From NCBI RefSeq assembly GCF_000472525.1, contig NZ_AWZT01000019.1:1-64000 (forward strand): DNA of 64,000 bases, read 5' to 3'. The position numbers were made by a program, and so were the translations under genes. Under the pieces are notes generated by a model. It did not search any database. It was not told where the DNA came from and worked only from the letters and a program-made list of their open reading frames with translations. Shown piece after piece: positions 1-8,998 of this stretch; position 1 is the first letter of the stretch; each line of letters starts with the position of its first letter. The stretch comes from Paraburkholderia dilworthii. GTDB taxonomy: Bacteria > Pseudomonadota > Gammaproteobacteria > Burkholderiales > Burkholderiaceae.

Positions 1-703
1 CCATCAGTGAATCTCCCAATCAGAATCAGACGATGCCGCACGTGCTGTCGCAGCGCAGATATCGCCGCTGTTCGACCAACCCATGCAATTCAAACTAATC
101 AGGAAAGCATATCGTTATGCAGCGTCAGACTGATATGGGAATGTCCTGAGAAAACTCCGAAAATCGACCGGCAAAATATTCGAGATGGTAAACGGGAGAA
201 GTCAGCGCCATACATTCCGGTAGGGTCCGACGGCATCCATCCGGTGCAACAGACATGTGCGGCCGGTTGACCCATGTTCCACGCCCGGTCTATCGGGTTC
301 CCGTGGCACGCGCCGTTCATCGCCCTAACCGCCGTTGCCGTGTTCCTGTCTACTGATTGCGAGGGATCTGGCGTCATCCCGGTATCAGACCAGCACAGGA
401 CTCCTATGGGAATGACGCGAAAAGAAGTGCGGAAAATTCAGATTGACGTGCGTCAGTGCCCGCGTCGAGCAGAAGTATCGCGGCGACCGCAGTGGCGTAT
501 GGATGCGCGACCTGCTTCGAACAGTGCAGACGCGCCGTTTGTCGTCAGTCCAACGCCAATCCCGAGTTGTCTCTAATCGGCAAGGCGCAGGTCGTCCAGC
601 AGGTCAGGAACCTATCCACGCAGAGCGCGATAGCCGCGCCCCTGGTCCTGACGGCATCCAACAGATGCTGCGCACGGTGAAGGCGCAGCAGCTTGCCGCC
701 GCC
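1..703. other. Leading stretch with no convincing gene
   Basis: No reading frame here has a ribosome binding site, a recognisable domain, or composition typical of the neighbouring genes. Several short overlapping frames are open on both strands, as expected of GC-rich DNA. It may be a decayed gene or mobile-element remnant, but I cannot identify a parent family. Confidence 0.5.
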
Positions 704-2047
704 TCACCCCACCCCATCCCTCCTCCGCAGCGACTCCGGCAACCCACGCAGCACGATCAACGCACAAATCACACTCATCGTGCCGATCACATACAACGCC
801 GGCGTCGTACTGCCGGTCAGATCCCGCACGCGCCCAACCATGATCGGACTCACGATTCCCCCGAGTTGCCCCAGCGTATTGATCAACGCGATGCCGCCAG
901 CCGCGCCTGCCCCGGTCACCAGCTTCGGCGGCAGCGCCCAGAAGGCCGGTATCGACGCCACCACTCCCGCGCCCATCACGGCCAATGCGACGATGAGAAA
1001 CCCCGTCTGTTCATCGAAGAAGCCCGCAGCAAAAAATCCGATTGCCGACATGAGGAGCAGCCCGAAAACGAACTTGCGCCGCTCGCCGGTCGCGTCGGAT
1101 AAACGCCCCACCACGACCATGCAGATGGCGCCGCATACATACGGCACCGCCGTGAGCAAACCGATCAGCGTCGGATTGTGCGTGCCCGCCACGCGGATCA
1201 GATGCGGCGTCCAGAAATTCAATCCATACGACGCAACCTGAATCAGAAAGTAGACGAGCCCCAGCGTGAGAAAGCCCGGCGTCCTGATTGCGCCGAGCAG
1301 CGAATGTCCGGTCTGCGGATGACGGCTCTGCTGCGCGATCTGCTCAGCGAGAAACGACTTTTCAGCGGGAGACAGCCAGTTCGCATCCTCGATGCGGTCT
1401 TTCAGCAGCTTCAGCACGAGATAGCCGAGCAACACGCAAGGTAGCCCGCCGAGCAGGAACAACCAGTGCCATCCCGGCATGCCGAGCACCCCGTTCATGT
1501 GTCCGATGACGAGCCCGGCAAGCGGCGCACCGACCAGTCCCGAGAACGCCGACGCGAGAAACAGCATCGACGTAATCCGCCCGCGATAGCTCGGCGGAAA
1601 CCACAGCGTGAGGTAATACAGCACGCCGGGAGCGAAACCCGCTTCCATCGCGCCGATTACAAACCGCAGCCCGTAGAACTGCCATTCGGTATTGACGAAC
1701 ACCATCGCCGCCGTCGCGAGACCCCACGAAATCATGATCCGCGCGATCCAGCGCCGTGCGCCAACCTTGTATAGAAACAGATTACTTGGTACTTCGAACA
1801 AAACATAGCCGATCACAAAGAGGCTTGCACCGAGACCATACGCCGTATCGGACAGACCTAGATCGCTTTGCAACTGGAACTTCGCGAAGCTGATATTGAT
1901 GCGGTCAAAAAACGCAAACAGATAGCAGATCATGATAAGCGGCATCAGCCGCCATGCCACTTTGCGGATGATGGCCGCCGCGCCGTCCGCGCTTTGCTCG
2001 CGGCCGCCGGTTGCGATTGCGCCCAGGTCACTCATGTTCGTCTCCAA
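704..2047 (-). CDS. MFS transporter, anion:cation symporter family
   Basis: Inner-membrane secondary transporter of the major facilitator superfamily, about 447 residues with the usual 12 hydrophobic segments. The first helix is followed by the DRINISFA segment (Asp at about residue 48), typical of the ACS family that includes phthalate, tartrate, glucarate and other organic-acid transporters. A second possible start, MSDLG, lies four codons in. It follows the HMG-CoA lyase and CoA transferase genes on the same strand, only 29 bp after the lyase stop, so it is probably the uptake component of the same catabolic operon. The substrate cannot be read from the sequence; a branched dicarboxylic or hydroxy acid would fit the enzymes. 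Confidence 0.9.
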   Translation of the reverse strand: METNMSDLGAIATGGREQSADGAAAIIRKVAWRLMPLIMICYLFAFFDRINISFAKFQLQSDLGLSDTAYGLGASLFVIGYVLFEVPSNLFLYKVGARRWIARIMISWGLATAAMVFVNTEWQFYGLRFVIGAMEAGFAPGVLYYLTLWFPPSYRGRITSMLFLASAFSGLVGAPLAGLVIGHMNGVLGMPGWHWLFLLGGLPCVLLGYLVLKLLKDRIEDANWLSPAEKSFLAEQIAQQSRHPQTGHSLLGAIRTPGFLTLGLVYFLIQVASYGLNFWTPHLIRVAGTHNPTLIGLLTAVPYVCGAICMVVVGRLSDATGERRKFVFGLLLMSAIGFFAAGFFDEQTGFLIVALAVMGAGVVASIPAFWALPPKLVTGAGAAGGIALINTLGQLGGIVSPIMVGRVRDLTGSTTPALYVIGTMSVICALIVLRGLPESLRRRDGVG

Positions 2048-2076
2048 TGCCGGATTCGGCGATGCCGTCCGGTCGT

Positions 2077-3060
2077 TTAGTGGATTAAGGAAGGTGAGAT
2101 TTGCAGCACGTAATCCGGCACGGGATGCAGGTCGCTGTTGCGACCCGCCTTCGCCACTTGCCCGGGAACGTCATGGCCGAGCAAGTCCGGCAGTGCCCGC
2201 GACAACGCAAGCAGCTTCTCCAGATCGATGCCGGTCGGGATGCCCATCTCGTCGCACAGATTCACGAGGTCTTCCGTGCAGATGTTGCCGGATGCACCGG
2301 GCGCGAACGGACAACCGCCGAGGCCGCCCAACGCGGCGTCGAAGCGGCGCGCGCCGGCTTCATATGCGGCCAGCATGTTGGCGAGCCCGAGCCCGCGCGT
2401 ATTGTGAAAGTGCAGCGTGAGCGCGGAAGGCGCCACGCGTTCGAGCACTCGCGTCACGAGCCGCGTCACCTGGCGGGGATTCGCCATGCCGGTCGTATCG
2501 GCGAGCGTGATGCCCTCGATGCCCATCTCGCGATACGTATCGACAATGCCGACCACGCGATCCTCGTCGATCGTCCCTTCGAACGGACAGCCGAACGCGG
2601 TCGCCACGGAGGCATTGAGCAACACGCCCGAATCCTTTACATGACGCACGATGTCGCCAAACGCCGTCAGCGACGACTCGCAACTCATGCGCATGTTCGC
2701 GCGGTTATGCGTCTGACTCGCGGACATCACAAGGTTGAGTTCATCCGCTTTCGCGGCCAGCGCGCGCTCGGCGCCCTTCAGATTCGGCACCAGCGCCACA
2801 TAGATCACGCCCGCGTGGCGCTCGATCTGCTGAAACACCGCGTCGCCGTCACGCAGTGCAGGAATCGCTTTCGGCGACACGAACGAGCCCGCCTCGATGC
2901 GCGTGAAGCCCACCGTCGAGAGCGCGTTGATCAGCGCGATCTTGTCGGCCGTCTCGACCCATGTAGGTTCGATCTGCAAGCCGTCGCGCGGTGCGACTTC
3001 CTGCACGATGAGCTTGTCGGCGGGCTGCGTGTTCAACGCACGGTTCGATGCGTGGCTCAT
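2077..3060 (-). CDS. Hydroxymethylglutaryl-CoA lyase family protein
   Basis: Cytoplasmic TIM-barrel lyase of the HMGL-like family, about 327 residues. HMG-CoA lyase cleaves 3-hydroxy-3-methylglutaryl-CoA to acetyl-CoA and acetoacetate; related enzymes act on citramalyl-CoA-like substrates. Visible motifs are PRDGLQ near the N-terminus, HFHNTRGLGLAN in the barrel, and the GGLGGCPFAPGASGN signature with the catalytic-loop Cys. The start MSHASN is chosen because its ATG overlaps the stop of the upstream CoA transferase (ATGA), which implies translational coupling. A longer frame upstream has no homologous look and is antisense overlap with the CoA transferase. Substrate specificity is inferred only. 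Confidence 0.9.
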   Translation of the reverse strand: MSHASNRALNTQPADKLIVQEVAPRDGLQIEPTWVETADKIALINALSTVGFTRIEAGSFVSPKAIPALRDGDAVFQQIERHAGVIYVALVPNLKGAERALAAKADELNLVMSASQTHNRANMRMSCESSLTAFGDIVRHVKDSGVLLNASVATAFGCPFEGTIDEDRVVGIVDTYREMGIEGITLADTTGMANPRQVTRLVTRVLERVAPSALTLHFHNTRGLGLANMLAAYEAGARRFDAALGGLGGCPFAPGASGNICTEDLVNLCDEMGIPTGIDLEKLLALSRALPDLLGHDVPGQVAKAGRNSDLHPVPDYVLQISPSLIH

Positions 3061-4250
3061 TGCACGGCTCCTTCGCGGCGCAGCCGCTCGATTTCTTCGG
3101 TTGCAAATCCGAGCTCGCTCAGCACGCTGCCGGTATGTTCGCCAAGCGCCGGACCTTGCCAGCGCACTTCGCCCGGCGTATCCGAAAGTTTCGGCACGAT
3201 GCCCGGCATCTTCACCGACGCGCCGCCCGGCAGTTGCGCCTGCAACAACATGCCCCGCGCCTGGTAATGCGGATCGGCGACGATGTCCGCCACCGAATAG
3301 ATGCGTCCCGCAGGCACTTCGGCGCGTTCCAGCGCGGCCAGCACGTCGTTGGTGGAATGGTGCGAGGTCCACGCGGCGATGGCGTCGTCGAGCATCGCGC
3401 AATGTTTGGCGCGGCCGTCGTTGTGAGCGAGCGCGGGATCGTCGGCGAGATCGGCCCGGCCGATTACCTGCATGAGCCGCCTGAAGATCGGATCGCTGTT
3501 GCCTGCGATCACCACATAGCCATCGTCTTCAGTGGGATACGTGTTGGACGGTGCAATGCCTGGCAACGCGCCGCCGCTGCGCTCGCGCACGTGACCGAGC
3601 AGATCGTATTCCGGCACGAGGCTTTCCATCAGATTGAAAACGCTTTCGACGAGCGACACATCGACCACCTGGCCCTCGCCCTGTCCGGTCTTCACGCGAA
3701 GCAGCGACATCAATGCGCCGATCACGCCGTGCAGCGACGCGAGCGAATCGCCGAGACTTACGCCGACGCGCGCCGGCGCGCCGTCTACTTCGCCCGTCGT
3801 ATAGCGAATACCGCCCATCGCCTCGCCGATCGCACCGAAGCCGGGCCTGTCGCGATACGGACCCGACTGGCCATATCCGGAGATGCGGACCATCGTCAGT
3901 TTCGGGTTGATCGCGTGCAGCACGTTCCAACCGATGCCGAGCTTTTCGAGCGCGCCGGGACGCAGGTTTTCGATCACGACATCGGCCTCGGCCGCAAGCC
4001 GCTTGACGATCTCGACTCCATCCGCCGACTTGAGGTTCACGCAAACCGACTTCTTATTGCGCGATTGCAGATACCACCAGAGCGAGGTGCCCTCATGCAG
4101 CTTGCGCCATTTGCGAAGCGGATCGCCGGTTTCGGGCGCTTCGATCTTGATCACGTCGGCGCCGAACTCGGCCATGAGGCGCGCGGCAAACGGCGCGGCA
4201 ATGAGAGTTCCGATCTCGACGACGCGGATACCCTGAAGGGGTCCACCCAT
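3057..4250 (-). CDS. CaiB/BaiF (family III) CoA transferase
   Basis: Family III CoA transferase, about 397 residues from the start MGGPLQG, which has a GGAG seven bases upstream. The N-terminal IRVVEIGTLIAAPFAARLMAEFGADVIKIE block and the following GDPLR segment are typical of the fold. A later LGDSLASLHG segment matches the region that carries the nucleophilic Asp in formyl-CoA transferase-type enzymes. It probably activates an organic acid as its CoA thioester for the lyase encoded next, whose start codon overlaps its stop. Together with the MFS gene this looks like an uptake, activation and cleavage pathway for a branched acid. The exact acid is unknown. Confidence 0.9.
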   Translation of the reverse strand: MGGPLQGIRVVEIGTLIAAPFAARLMAEFGADVIKIEAPETGDPLRKWRKLHEGTSLWWYLQSRNKKSVCVNLKSADGVEIVKRLAAEADVVIENLRPGALEKLGIGWNVLHAINPKLTMVRISGYGQSGPYRDRPGFGAIGEAMGGIRYTTGEVDGAPARVGVSLGDSLASLHGVIGALMSLLRVKTGQGEGQVVDVSLVESVFNLMESLVPEYDLLGHVRERSGGALPGIAPSNTYPTEDDGYVVIAGNSDPIFRRLMQVIGRADLADDPALAHNDGRAKHCAMLDDAIAAWTSHHSTNDVLAALERAEVPAGRIYSVADIVADPHYQARGMLLQAQLPGGASVKMPGIVPKLSDTPGEVRWQGPALGEHTGSVLSELGFATEEIERLRREGAVQ

Positions 4251-4372
4251 GTGCTGTCTCCAAAGCAGTTTTCTGTTGGGAGACAGCTTGCAGGCATGCC
4301 GTGGCGGCGTCCAACCGCAATTCGCCAACGACCGTTCGCGAACGGCGAACGCTCAGGCGGCATCCGGCGGAT

Positions 4373-5311
4373 TCATGTCGCCGGCGTGTGCGGACCGTCC
4401 GACGCCTCGACCGACCGCAGATGATCGAACAGCAGACGGCTCACCGGCGATAACGCGTCGACGTCGCGCACGGCCAGCACGAGGCTACGCTGCGACCATT
4501 CGTCTTCGAGTGGCGCGCCGACCAGTCCAAGCGGACGGCCCATGAGTTCATAGACCTTTTGCGGCAATACGCCGACGCCCATGCCGGCTTGCACCATCCG
4601 GCACACCGCGTCGAAACCCGGCACATGGATGCGCAGCCGCAACGGCTTGCCCGCCTGCCGCGCCGCCATATGCGTGCGCGCGTTGATGGAACTCGCGGCA
4701 TGCAGACCGACGTGATCGCCGTCGAGCGTTTCGGCGAAGGCCACGCTCTTGCGCGTGGCCAACGGATGATCGTCGCGCATCACGAGCACGAGCGAATCGC
4801 GCCGATAATGCTCGACGTGCAGATCGCGTGTGTCGGCGTCGCCGGAACAGATGCCGAGATCGGCCAGGCTGTCGTCCACTGCTTCAACCACGCCGCCGCT
4901 CGGCCGCTCTTCGAGATCGAGCTTCACGCGCTCGTGCTCCAACTGAAACGCGCGCAAATCTTCGGGCAAGAATTCGACGATCGCCGACAGGTTCGCCATC
5001 ATCCGCACGTAACCGCGCACGCCGCTCGCGTGGCCTGCGAGTTCAATGCCGATGTTTTCGATGTCGCGCATCACGCGCCGCGCGTGATGCAGCAGCGTTT
5101 CGCCGGCCGGCGTGAGGGTCATGCCGCGCGCGTTGCGTTGGAATAGCGTCGCGCCCACCGCCTGCTCGAGTTCGAGCAGGCGCTTGCTCGCAGCCGATAC
5201 GGCAATCGCCTCGCGCTCCGCGGCGCGCGTGAGCGTGCCTTCTTCATAGACGGCGAGAAACAGTTGAAGCGTCGTGAGGTCGAGCTTGCGGAGGAGGTTC
5301 TTGATCACCAT
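4373..5311 (-). CDS. LysR-type transcriptional regulator
   Basis: A 312-residue LysR-family regulator: winged helix-turn-helix at about residues 9-68 (LDLTTLQLFLAVYEEGTLTRAA), then a periplasmic-binding-protein-like effector domain. It lies upstream of the CoA transferase-lyase-MFS genes on the same strand, 122 bp from the CoA transferase start. It is therefore either the local activator of that operon or transcribed with it. The effector is probably a pathway substrate or CoA ester, but that is inference from position. The next gene upstream (GlxA type) is divergent, so the control region is short and shared. Confidence 0.9.
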   Translation of the reverse strand: MVIKNLLRKLDLTTLQLFLAVYEEGTLTRAAEREAIAVSAASKRLLELEQAVGATLFQRNARGMTLTPAGETLLHHARRVMRDIENIGIELAGHASGVRGYVRMMANLSAIVEFLPEDLRAFQLEHERVKLDLEERPSGGVVEAVDDSLADLGICSGDADTRDLHVEHYRRDSLVLVMRDDHPLATRKSVAFAETLDGDHVGLHAASSINARTHMAARQAGKPLRLRIHVPGFDAVCRMVQAGMGVGVLPQKVYELMGRPLGLVGAPLEDEWSQRSLVLAVRDVDALSPVSRLLFDHLRSVEASDGPHTPAT

Positions 5312-5577
5312 TGGCGCGGCGCCGGGAGTTCGGTCAGTGGGTAATCATCCCATATGCAGATGAGGAGCCGCTGTTTGAACGCACGGTCGCTCCACGATGT
5401 GTGCTCATGAACCATCGCGCCGATGTGCAACGGCTCTGCACCGAACTTCAACCGGATTGCGCTCGCCGTGCAGCGCGAAAGCGCGTTTGGTATGCTGGAC
5501 CGCCTGGCATTCCACGCAAGTTGCCGCGTTGCGCACCGCGGCTCGCGCAATTCGCTCATCGTCACAGGAATCATTCG

Positions 5578-6540
5578 ATGCCCACCGTCGCGATTGCGAT
5601 CTTTCCCGGCGTGCAGGCGCTCGACGTCGCCGGGCCCGTCGACGTCTTCTCGGAGGCCAACCGCTTTATCGCGCCCGAAAAGCACTACGAGGTCACGCTG
5701 CTGAGCGCGGAACCAGCACCGCTGCGCGCGTCAAACGGCATGACGTTGATCGCCGACGCCACGTTCGGTCACTCTCGCGAGCCGTTCGACCTCGCGTTGG
5801 TCGCGGGCGGCCCCACACTACCGGAAGGCGACCCGCCCGATGCCCGCTTGCTCGACTGGTTGACGAACGTAGCACCTCGATGCGGCCGCTACGGTTCCAT
5901 CTGCACCGGCGCTTTCGCGCTTGGCCATGCTGGCCTGCTCGACGCGCGCAACGTCACCACGCATTGGCAGCATGCGGCCCAACTGGCCGCGCAGTTTCCA
6001 AAAGCGCGCGTCGATTACGACCGCATCTATCTGCGCGACGGCCAACTGGTCACCTCGGCGGGCGTGACCGCAGGCATCGACCTGTCGCTCGCGCTCGTCG
6101 CCGAAGACCACGGTTCGCACGTCGCGCTGGCGGTGGCGAAGCGACTCGTCGTGTTTGCGCAGCGGCAAGGCGGCCAGTCGCAATTCAGCCCATACCTCAC
6201 AGCACCCGCCGACGAAACATCACCGGTCGCGAAAGTCCAGGCGCACGTGATGGAGCGCATCCACGAGAGCTTCACGGTCAAGGCGCTCGCCGATGTCGCC
6301 GGAATGAGTGCACGCAATTTCGCCCGCGTTTTCGTGCAGGAAACGGGCGTGACGCCGCATGAGTTCGTCGAGCGCGCGCGTGTCGATGCGGCGCGCAAGC
6401 TGCTCGAAAGCAGCAGCGCGGCGCTGAAGGCAGTCGCCTACGATTGCGGTTTCGGCACGGCCGACCGCATGCGGATCGTCTTCATGAAAAGAATCGGCGC
6501 CACGCCGATGCAATACCGCGAGCGCTTTCGTGCAAGCTGA
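5578..6540 (+). CDS. GlxA-family AraC-type transcriptional regulator
   Basis: About 320 residues. The N-terminal half is a DJ-1/PfpI-like domain (MPTVAIAIFPGVQALDVAGPVDVF, with the nucleophile-elbow region YGSICTGAFALGHAGLL). The C-terminal 100 residues form a double helix-turn-helix AraC domain (SFTVKALADVAGMSARNFARVF...). The internal start at 5578 is preferred over the longer frame because homology begins there and an AGGA lies just upstream. Members of this family often control nitrogen or amine catabolism genes. The adjacent SDR gene on the same strand is a possible target; no operator is recognised. Confidence 0.9.
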   Translation: MPTVAIAIFPGVQALDVAGPVDVFSEANRFIAPEKHYEVTLLSAEPAPLRASNGMTLIADATFGHSREPFDLALVAGGPTLPEGDPPDARLLDWLTNVAPRCGRYGSICTGAFALGHAGLLDARNVTTHWQHAAQLAAQFPKARVDYDRIYLRDGQLVTSAGVTAGIDLSLALVAEDHGSHVALAVAKRLVVFAQRQGGQSQFSPYLTAPADETSPVAKVQAHVMERIHESFTVKALADVAGMSARNFARVFVQETGVTPHEFVERARVDAARKLLESSSAALKAVAYDCGFGTADRMRIVFMKRIGATPMQYRERFRAS

Positions 6541-6567
6541 GTGCGTGCGTGCGTGCGTGCGTGCGCG
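6541..6567. repeat. GTGC tetranucleotide microsatellite
   Basis: About six tandem GTGC units run directly from the stop codon of the GlxA-type regulator and grade into a CG-only stretch. The alternating purine-pyrimidine sequence could adopt Z-DNA or vary in length by slippage. It lies between genes, so length changes would affect only the untranslated spacer. Confidence 0.7.
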
Positions 6568-6643
6568 CCGCGCCGCGCCGCTGCGCGCGGGAAACATGCG
6601 TGAGAAGATAACGGCATGCCAAAGCCAACGCTCAAGGAACGAC

Positions 6644-7402
6644 ATGAACTCCTCTTCTCCGATTCGCGCAATCGTCACCGGACACACACGCGGCCTCGGC
6701 GCGGCGCTCGCTGAACAACTGCTCGCACGCAATATCGCGGTGCTCGGTTTGTCGCGCTCGCGTCATGCGTCGCTCAAACAGCGCTTTCCCGCACTGCTCG
6801 AAGAAATCGAACTCGAACTCGCCGATACGGCGCGCGTCGCTCAATGGCTGGCGACCGATGCGTTGCGTGCATTCGTTGGCGGCGCAAGCACGGTCCTGCT
6901 GATCAACAACGCGGGCATGGTGCAGCCGATTGGTCCGATAGAAGGACAAGACGCGGCGGCCATTGCCATCGCCGTCAGCCTTAACGTCGCCGCGCCGCTG
7001 ATGCTGGCGAGCGCGCTCGCCGCGGCAAGCCCGGACGCGAGCGATCGGCGCATCATGCATATTTCGAGCGGCGCGGCGCGCAATGCGTACGCCGGCTGGA
7101 GCATTTACTGCGCGACGAAAGCAGCGCTCGATCATCATGCGCGTGCGGTCGCGCTCGATACGAATCGCGCGCTGCGCATTTGCAGCCTCGCGCCAGGCGT
7201 GATCGATACGAATATGCAGGCGGAGATTCGCGGCACTGGCGCTGAACAATTCCCCATGCGCGAGAAGTTCGAGGACCTCAAACGCAACGGCCAGCTTTCC
7301 ACGCCCGATCAGTCCGCGGCTCACTTGCTCGACTATGCATTGAGCGATGCATTCGGTGAAACGCCAGTGGCCGATATCCGCGAGATTGCGAAGCCGGCCT
7401 GA
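6644..7402 (+). CDS. Short-chain dehydrogenase/reductase
   Basis: Classical SDR oxidoreductase of about 252 residues. The cofactor-binding TGHTRGLG glycine motif is near the N-terminus, NNAG is in the central strand, and the YxxxK catalytic pair appears in YCATKAALDHHARAVA. The start at 6644 has AAGGA at good spacing. The overall look is closest to the sepiapterin/benzil reductase-like SDRs that use NADPH, but the substrate is not predictable. It follows the GlxA-type regulator by about 100 bp. Its 3' side is a convergent intergenic region filled with iteron-like repeats. Confidence 0.9.
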   Translation: MNSSSPIRAIVTGHTRGLGAALAEQLLARNIAVLGLSRSRHASLKQRFPALLEEIELELADTARVAQWLATDALRAFVGGASTVLLINNAGMVQPIGPIEGQDAAAIAIAVSLNVAAPLMLASALAAASPDASDRRIMHISSGAARNAYAGWSIYCATKAALDHHARAVALDTNRALRICSLAPGVIDTNMQAEIRGTGAEQFPMREKFEDLKRNGQLSTPDQSAAHLLDYALSDAFGETPVADIREIAKPA

Positions 7403-7422
7403 CGCGCTGCCATTGTCGTAGC

Positions 7423-8042
7423 TCCCGAAAAACCTCACCTTTGAGCGCACGCGGCGATGATTCGCGTACTTTTGCAGCGGGTCATCGCACGAATCGGGCT
7501 CTGTATGCGGGGCTTCTCGCGCGTTGCTTTCGCTACTTGCTGGAAATACGATGGCGAACCGCACGCTCCCGAAAACGCTCACCTTTGACTGGAAGCCGTC
7601 AACGCCCGGCGGCGATCAGCGGTTTGGCAACTCCCGAAAACGCTCACCTTGGGAGTCGGGGACAGGCCGCAAAGCCATACTGGTCGGGGCATCGCCTCCG
7701 CCAAACAGACGGTTCCCGAAAACTCTCACCTTTTGAATCAGCGAATGATCGGGATACCCAGGTAAGAAGCCGTGGGCGCGATTCGATACACGAGCACTCG
7801 TGGGCAGCGAATCCGACTTACAAGAACGGTGAGGCGGCCTCGGTTGTACCGCTCACGGATCGATGCAGCGCGTCATCGGCTCCTGAATTTCCTCACCTTC
7901 GCGTGAACGACACGGCACGTGGAGCATCCTTTCATCACCGCGCGGGTCGGACCTTCAGCGGATTTGGCGCATTCCGGCAGCAACAAGCAGAGCAAACCGG
8001 GCGTTCGGCCCGTTCGTCGACTGGCTCCCGAAAAGGCTCACC
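7423..8042 (-). repeat. Outlying iteron-like repeat cluster 1
   Basis: Six copies of a 17-bp motif read on this strand as TCCCG-N6-CTCACC, the reverse complement of the origin iteron GGTGAG-N6-CGGGA. They start at 7423, 7567, 7632, 7714, 7881 and 8026. Four share the inner AAAA and resemble the best origin iterons; the one at 7881 carries TCCTG. They fill the whole 660-bp space between the convergent SDR and CheY genes. A long open frame across this space (7441-8067) is repeat-rich and not gene-like. The copies probably bind the same initiator as the origin about 17 kb away. Confidence 0.85.
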
Positions 8043-8063
8043 TTCGACAATCGCGCCCCGCAA

Positions 8064-8429
8064 TTAGCTCGCGAGCTTGCGAAACGTCTCAAGAACCGCG
8101 TCGCCCTTGAACGGCTTCACGATCCAGCCTTTGACGCCCGCCGCCTTGCCGCGCTCTTTCATCGCGGGGCTGCTTTCCGTTGTCAGCATGATGACGTTGA
8201 CGGTCTTGTTCGCGAGTTCGCCGCGAATCTTTTCGACCATCGTGAGGCCGTCCATGTTCGGCATGTTGACGTCGCTAATCACGAGCTTGATGCCTGGACT
8301 GGCTTTCAGTTTCGCGAGACCGTCCTTGCCGTCCACCGCGGTGTCCACATCGAGACCGTTTTTCTTCAGAAAGCCGGCCACTTCGTCGCGCACCGTGCTC
8401 GAGTCATCCACTACCAGAATTTTCGACAT
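8064..8429 (-). CDS. CheY-like single-domain response regulator
   Basis: Receiver domain only, 121 residues. It has the acidic pair in VVDDS, the phospho-acceptor Asp in LVISDVNMPNMDG, the switch Thr in MLTTES, and Lys in VKPFKG. The start MSKILVV has AAGGA upstream. It is the last gene of a four-gene operon encoding an Hpt-type kinase, a methyl-accepting protein and a CheX-like phosphatase, and sits 29 bp after the phosphatase gene. It is therefore the probable phosphate acceptor of that kinase and substrate of that phosphatase. With no output domain, it should act by protein-protein contact. Confidence 0.93.
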   Translation of the reverse strand: MSKILVVDDSSTVRDEVAGFLKKNGLDVDTAVDGKDGLAKLKASPGIKLVISDVNMPNMDGLTMVEKIRGELANKTVNVIMLTTESSPAMKERGKAAGVKGWIVKPFKGDAVLETFRKLAS

Positions 8430-8458
8430 ATCTTTTCCTTCAACAATCCGTCGGAAGA

Positions 8459-8998
8459 TCAAAACAGCTCCAGCTCACCGCTGGTTTCCTCGATGGCGCT
8501 CGTATCCGCGATGAAGTCGACCGGCGCAGACGCACAAACACATAAGGTCGCACCAAGCCGCGCAATGCCGCCGAGCGTCACCGAATACGAAGACAGCAGC
8601 CCTGGCTTTAGTTCATGCAGATGTGGCAAGCAACGCGCGCTCAGCACGTAGGGCGTCGACATGCCCAGGTCCGGGAAGTAGCGCAACAGTTCCTGGTTCA
8701 TCGCGCCACAACACAGGTTGCAGATTTCCAGAAACGCATCCTGAAACGGCCGCTCGTCGCCTTCTTTCAGGTAATACGCGCGCGTGCTGTCGTTCTCGTC
8801 GAAATGAAGAATCAGCAGCAGTCTGAATACGATCGACGAAATGGTCAGTACGACCACCTGTGTGCCAGGTGTCGCGTGCGTGTCGGCCTGTGCGATGGGC
8901 ACGATGTCGCACGGATCGTCCGGACTCAACGGCAAGCGCGCCTGCGCGGCCTTGCGAAAAATACGCTCGAAGCTGTCCTTTGCGTGGGCCGTAATCAC
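8459..8998 (-). CDS. CheX/CheC-like chemotaxis phosphatase
   Basis: About 179 residues starting at a GTG that overlaps the stop of the upstream methyl-accepting gene (GTGA). The segment DAFLEICN matches the D/S-x3-E-x2-N catalytic signature of the CheC/CheX/FliY phosphatases, with a Pro about 22 residues later. The family dephosphorylates CheY-P. Only one copy of the signature is seen, as in CheX. The neighbouring CheY-like gene is the obvious substrate. The long frame open upstream of the GTG is antisense shadow of the receptor gene. Assignment rests on the motif and operon context. Confidence 0.75.
   Translation of the reverse strand: MITAHAKDSFERIFRKAAQARLPLSPDDPCDIVPIAQADTHATPGTQVVVLTISSIVFRLLLILHFDENDSTRAYYLKEGDERPFQDAFLEICNLCCGAMNQELLRYFPDLGMSTPYVLSARCLPHLHELKPGLLSSYSVTLGGIARLGATLCVCASAPVDFIADTSAIEETSGELELF

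Noticed and set aside
2101..3267. 388-residue open frame antisense to HMG-CoA lyase
   Set aside because: Shadow of the lyase gene; Arg/His-rich low-information sequence.
3048..4424. 458-residue open frame antisense to the CoA transferase
   Set aside because: The reverse strand carries a clear family III CoA transferase; this frame has no family resemblance.
7441..8067. 208-residue open frame across iteron cluster 1
   Set aside because: It repeats the iteron translation (Ser-Pro-Leu/Thr motifs), has no ribosome site, and overlaps the CheY gene end. The repeats explain the open frame.
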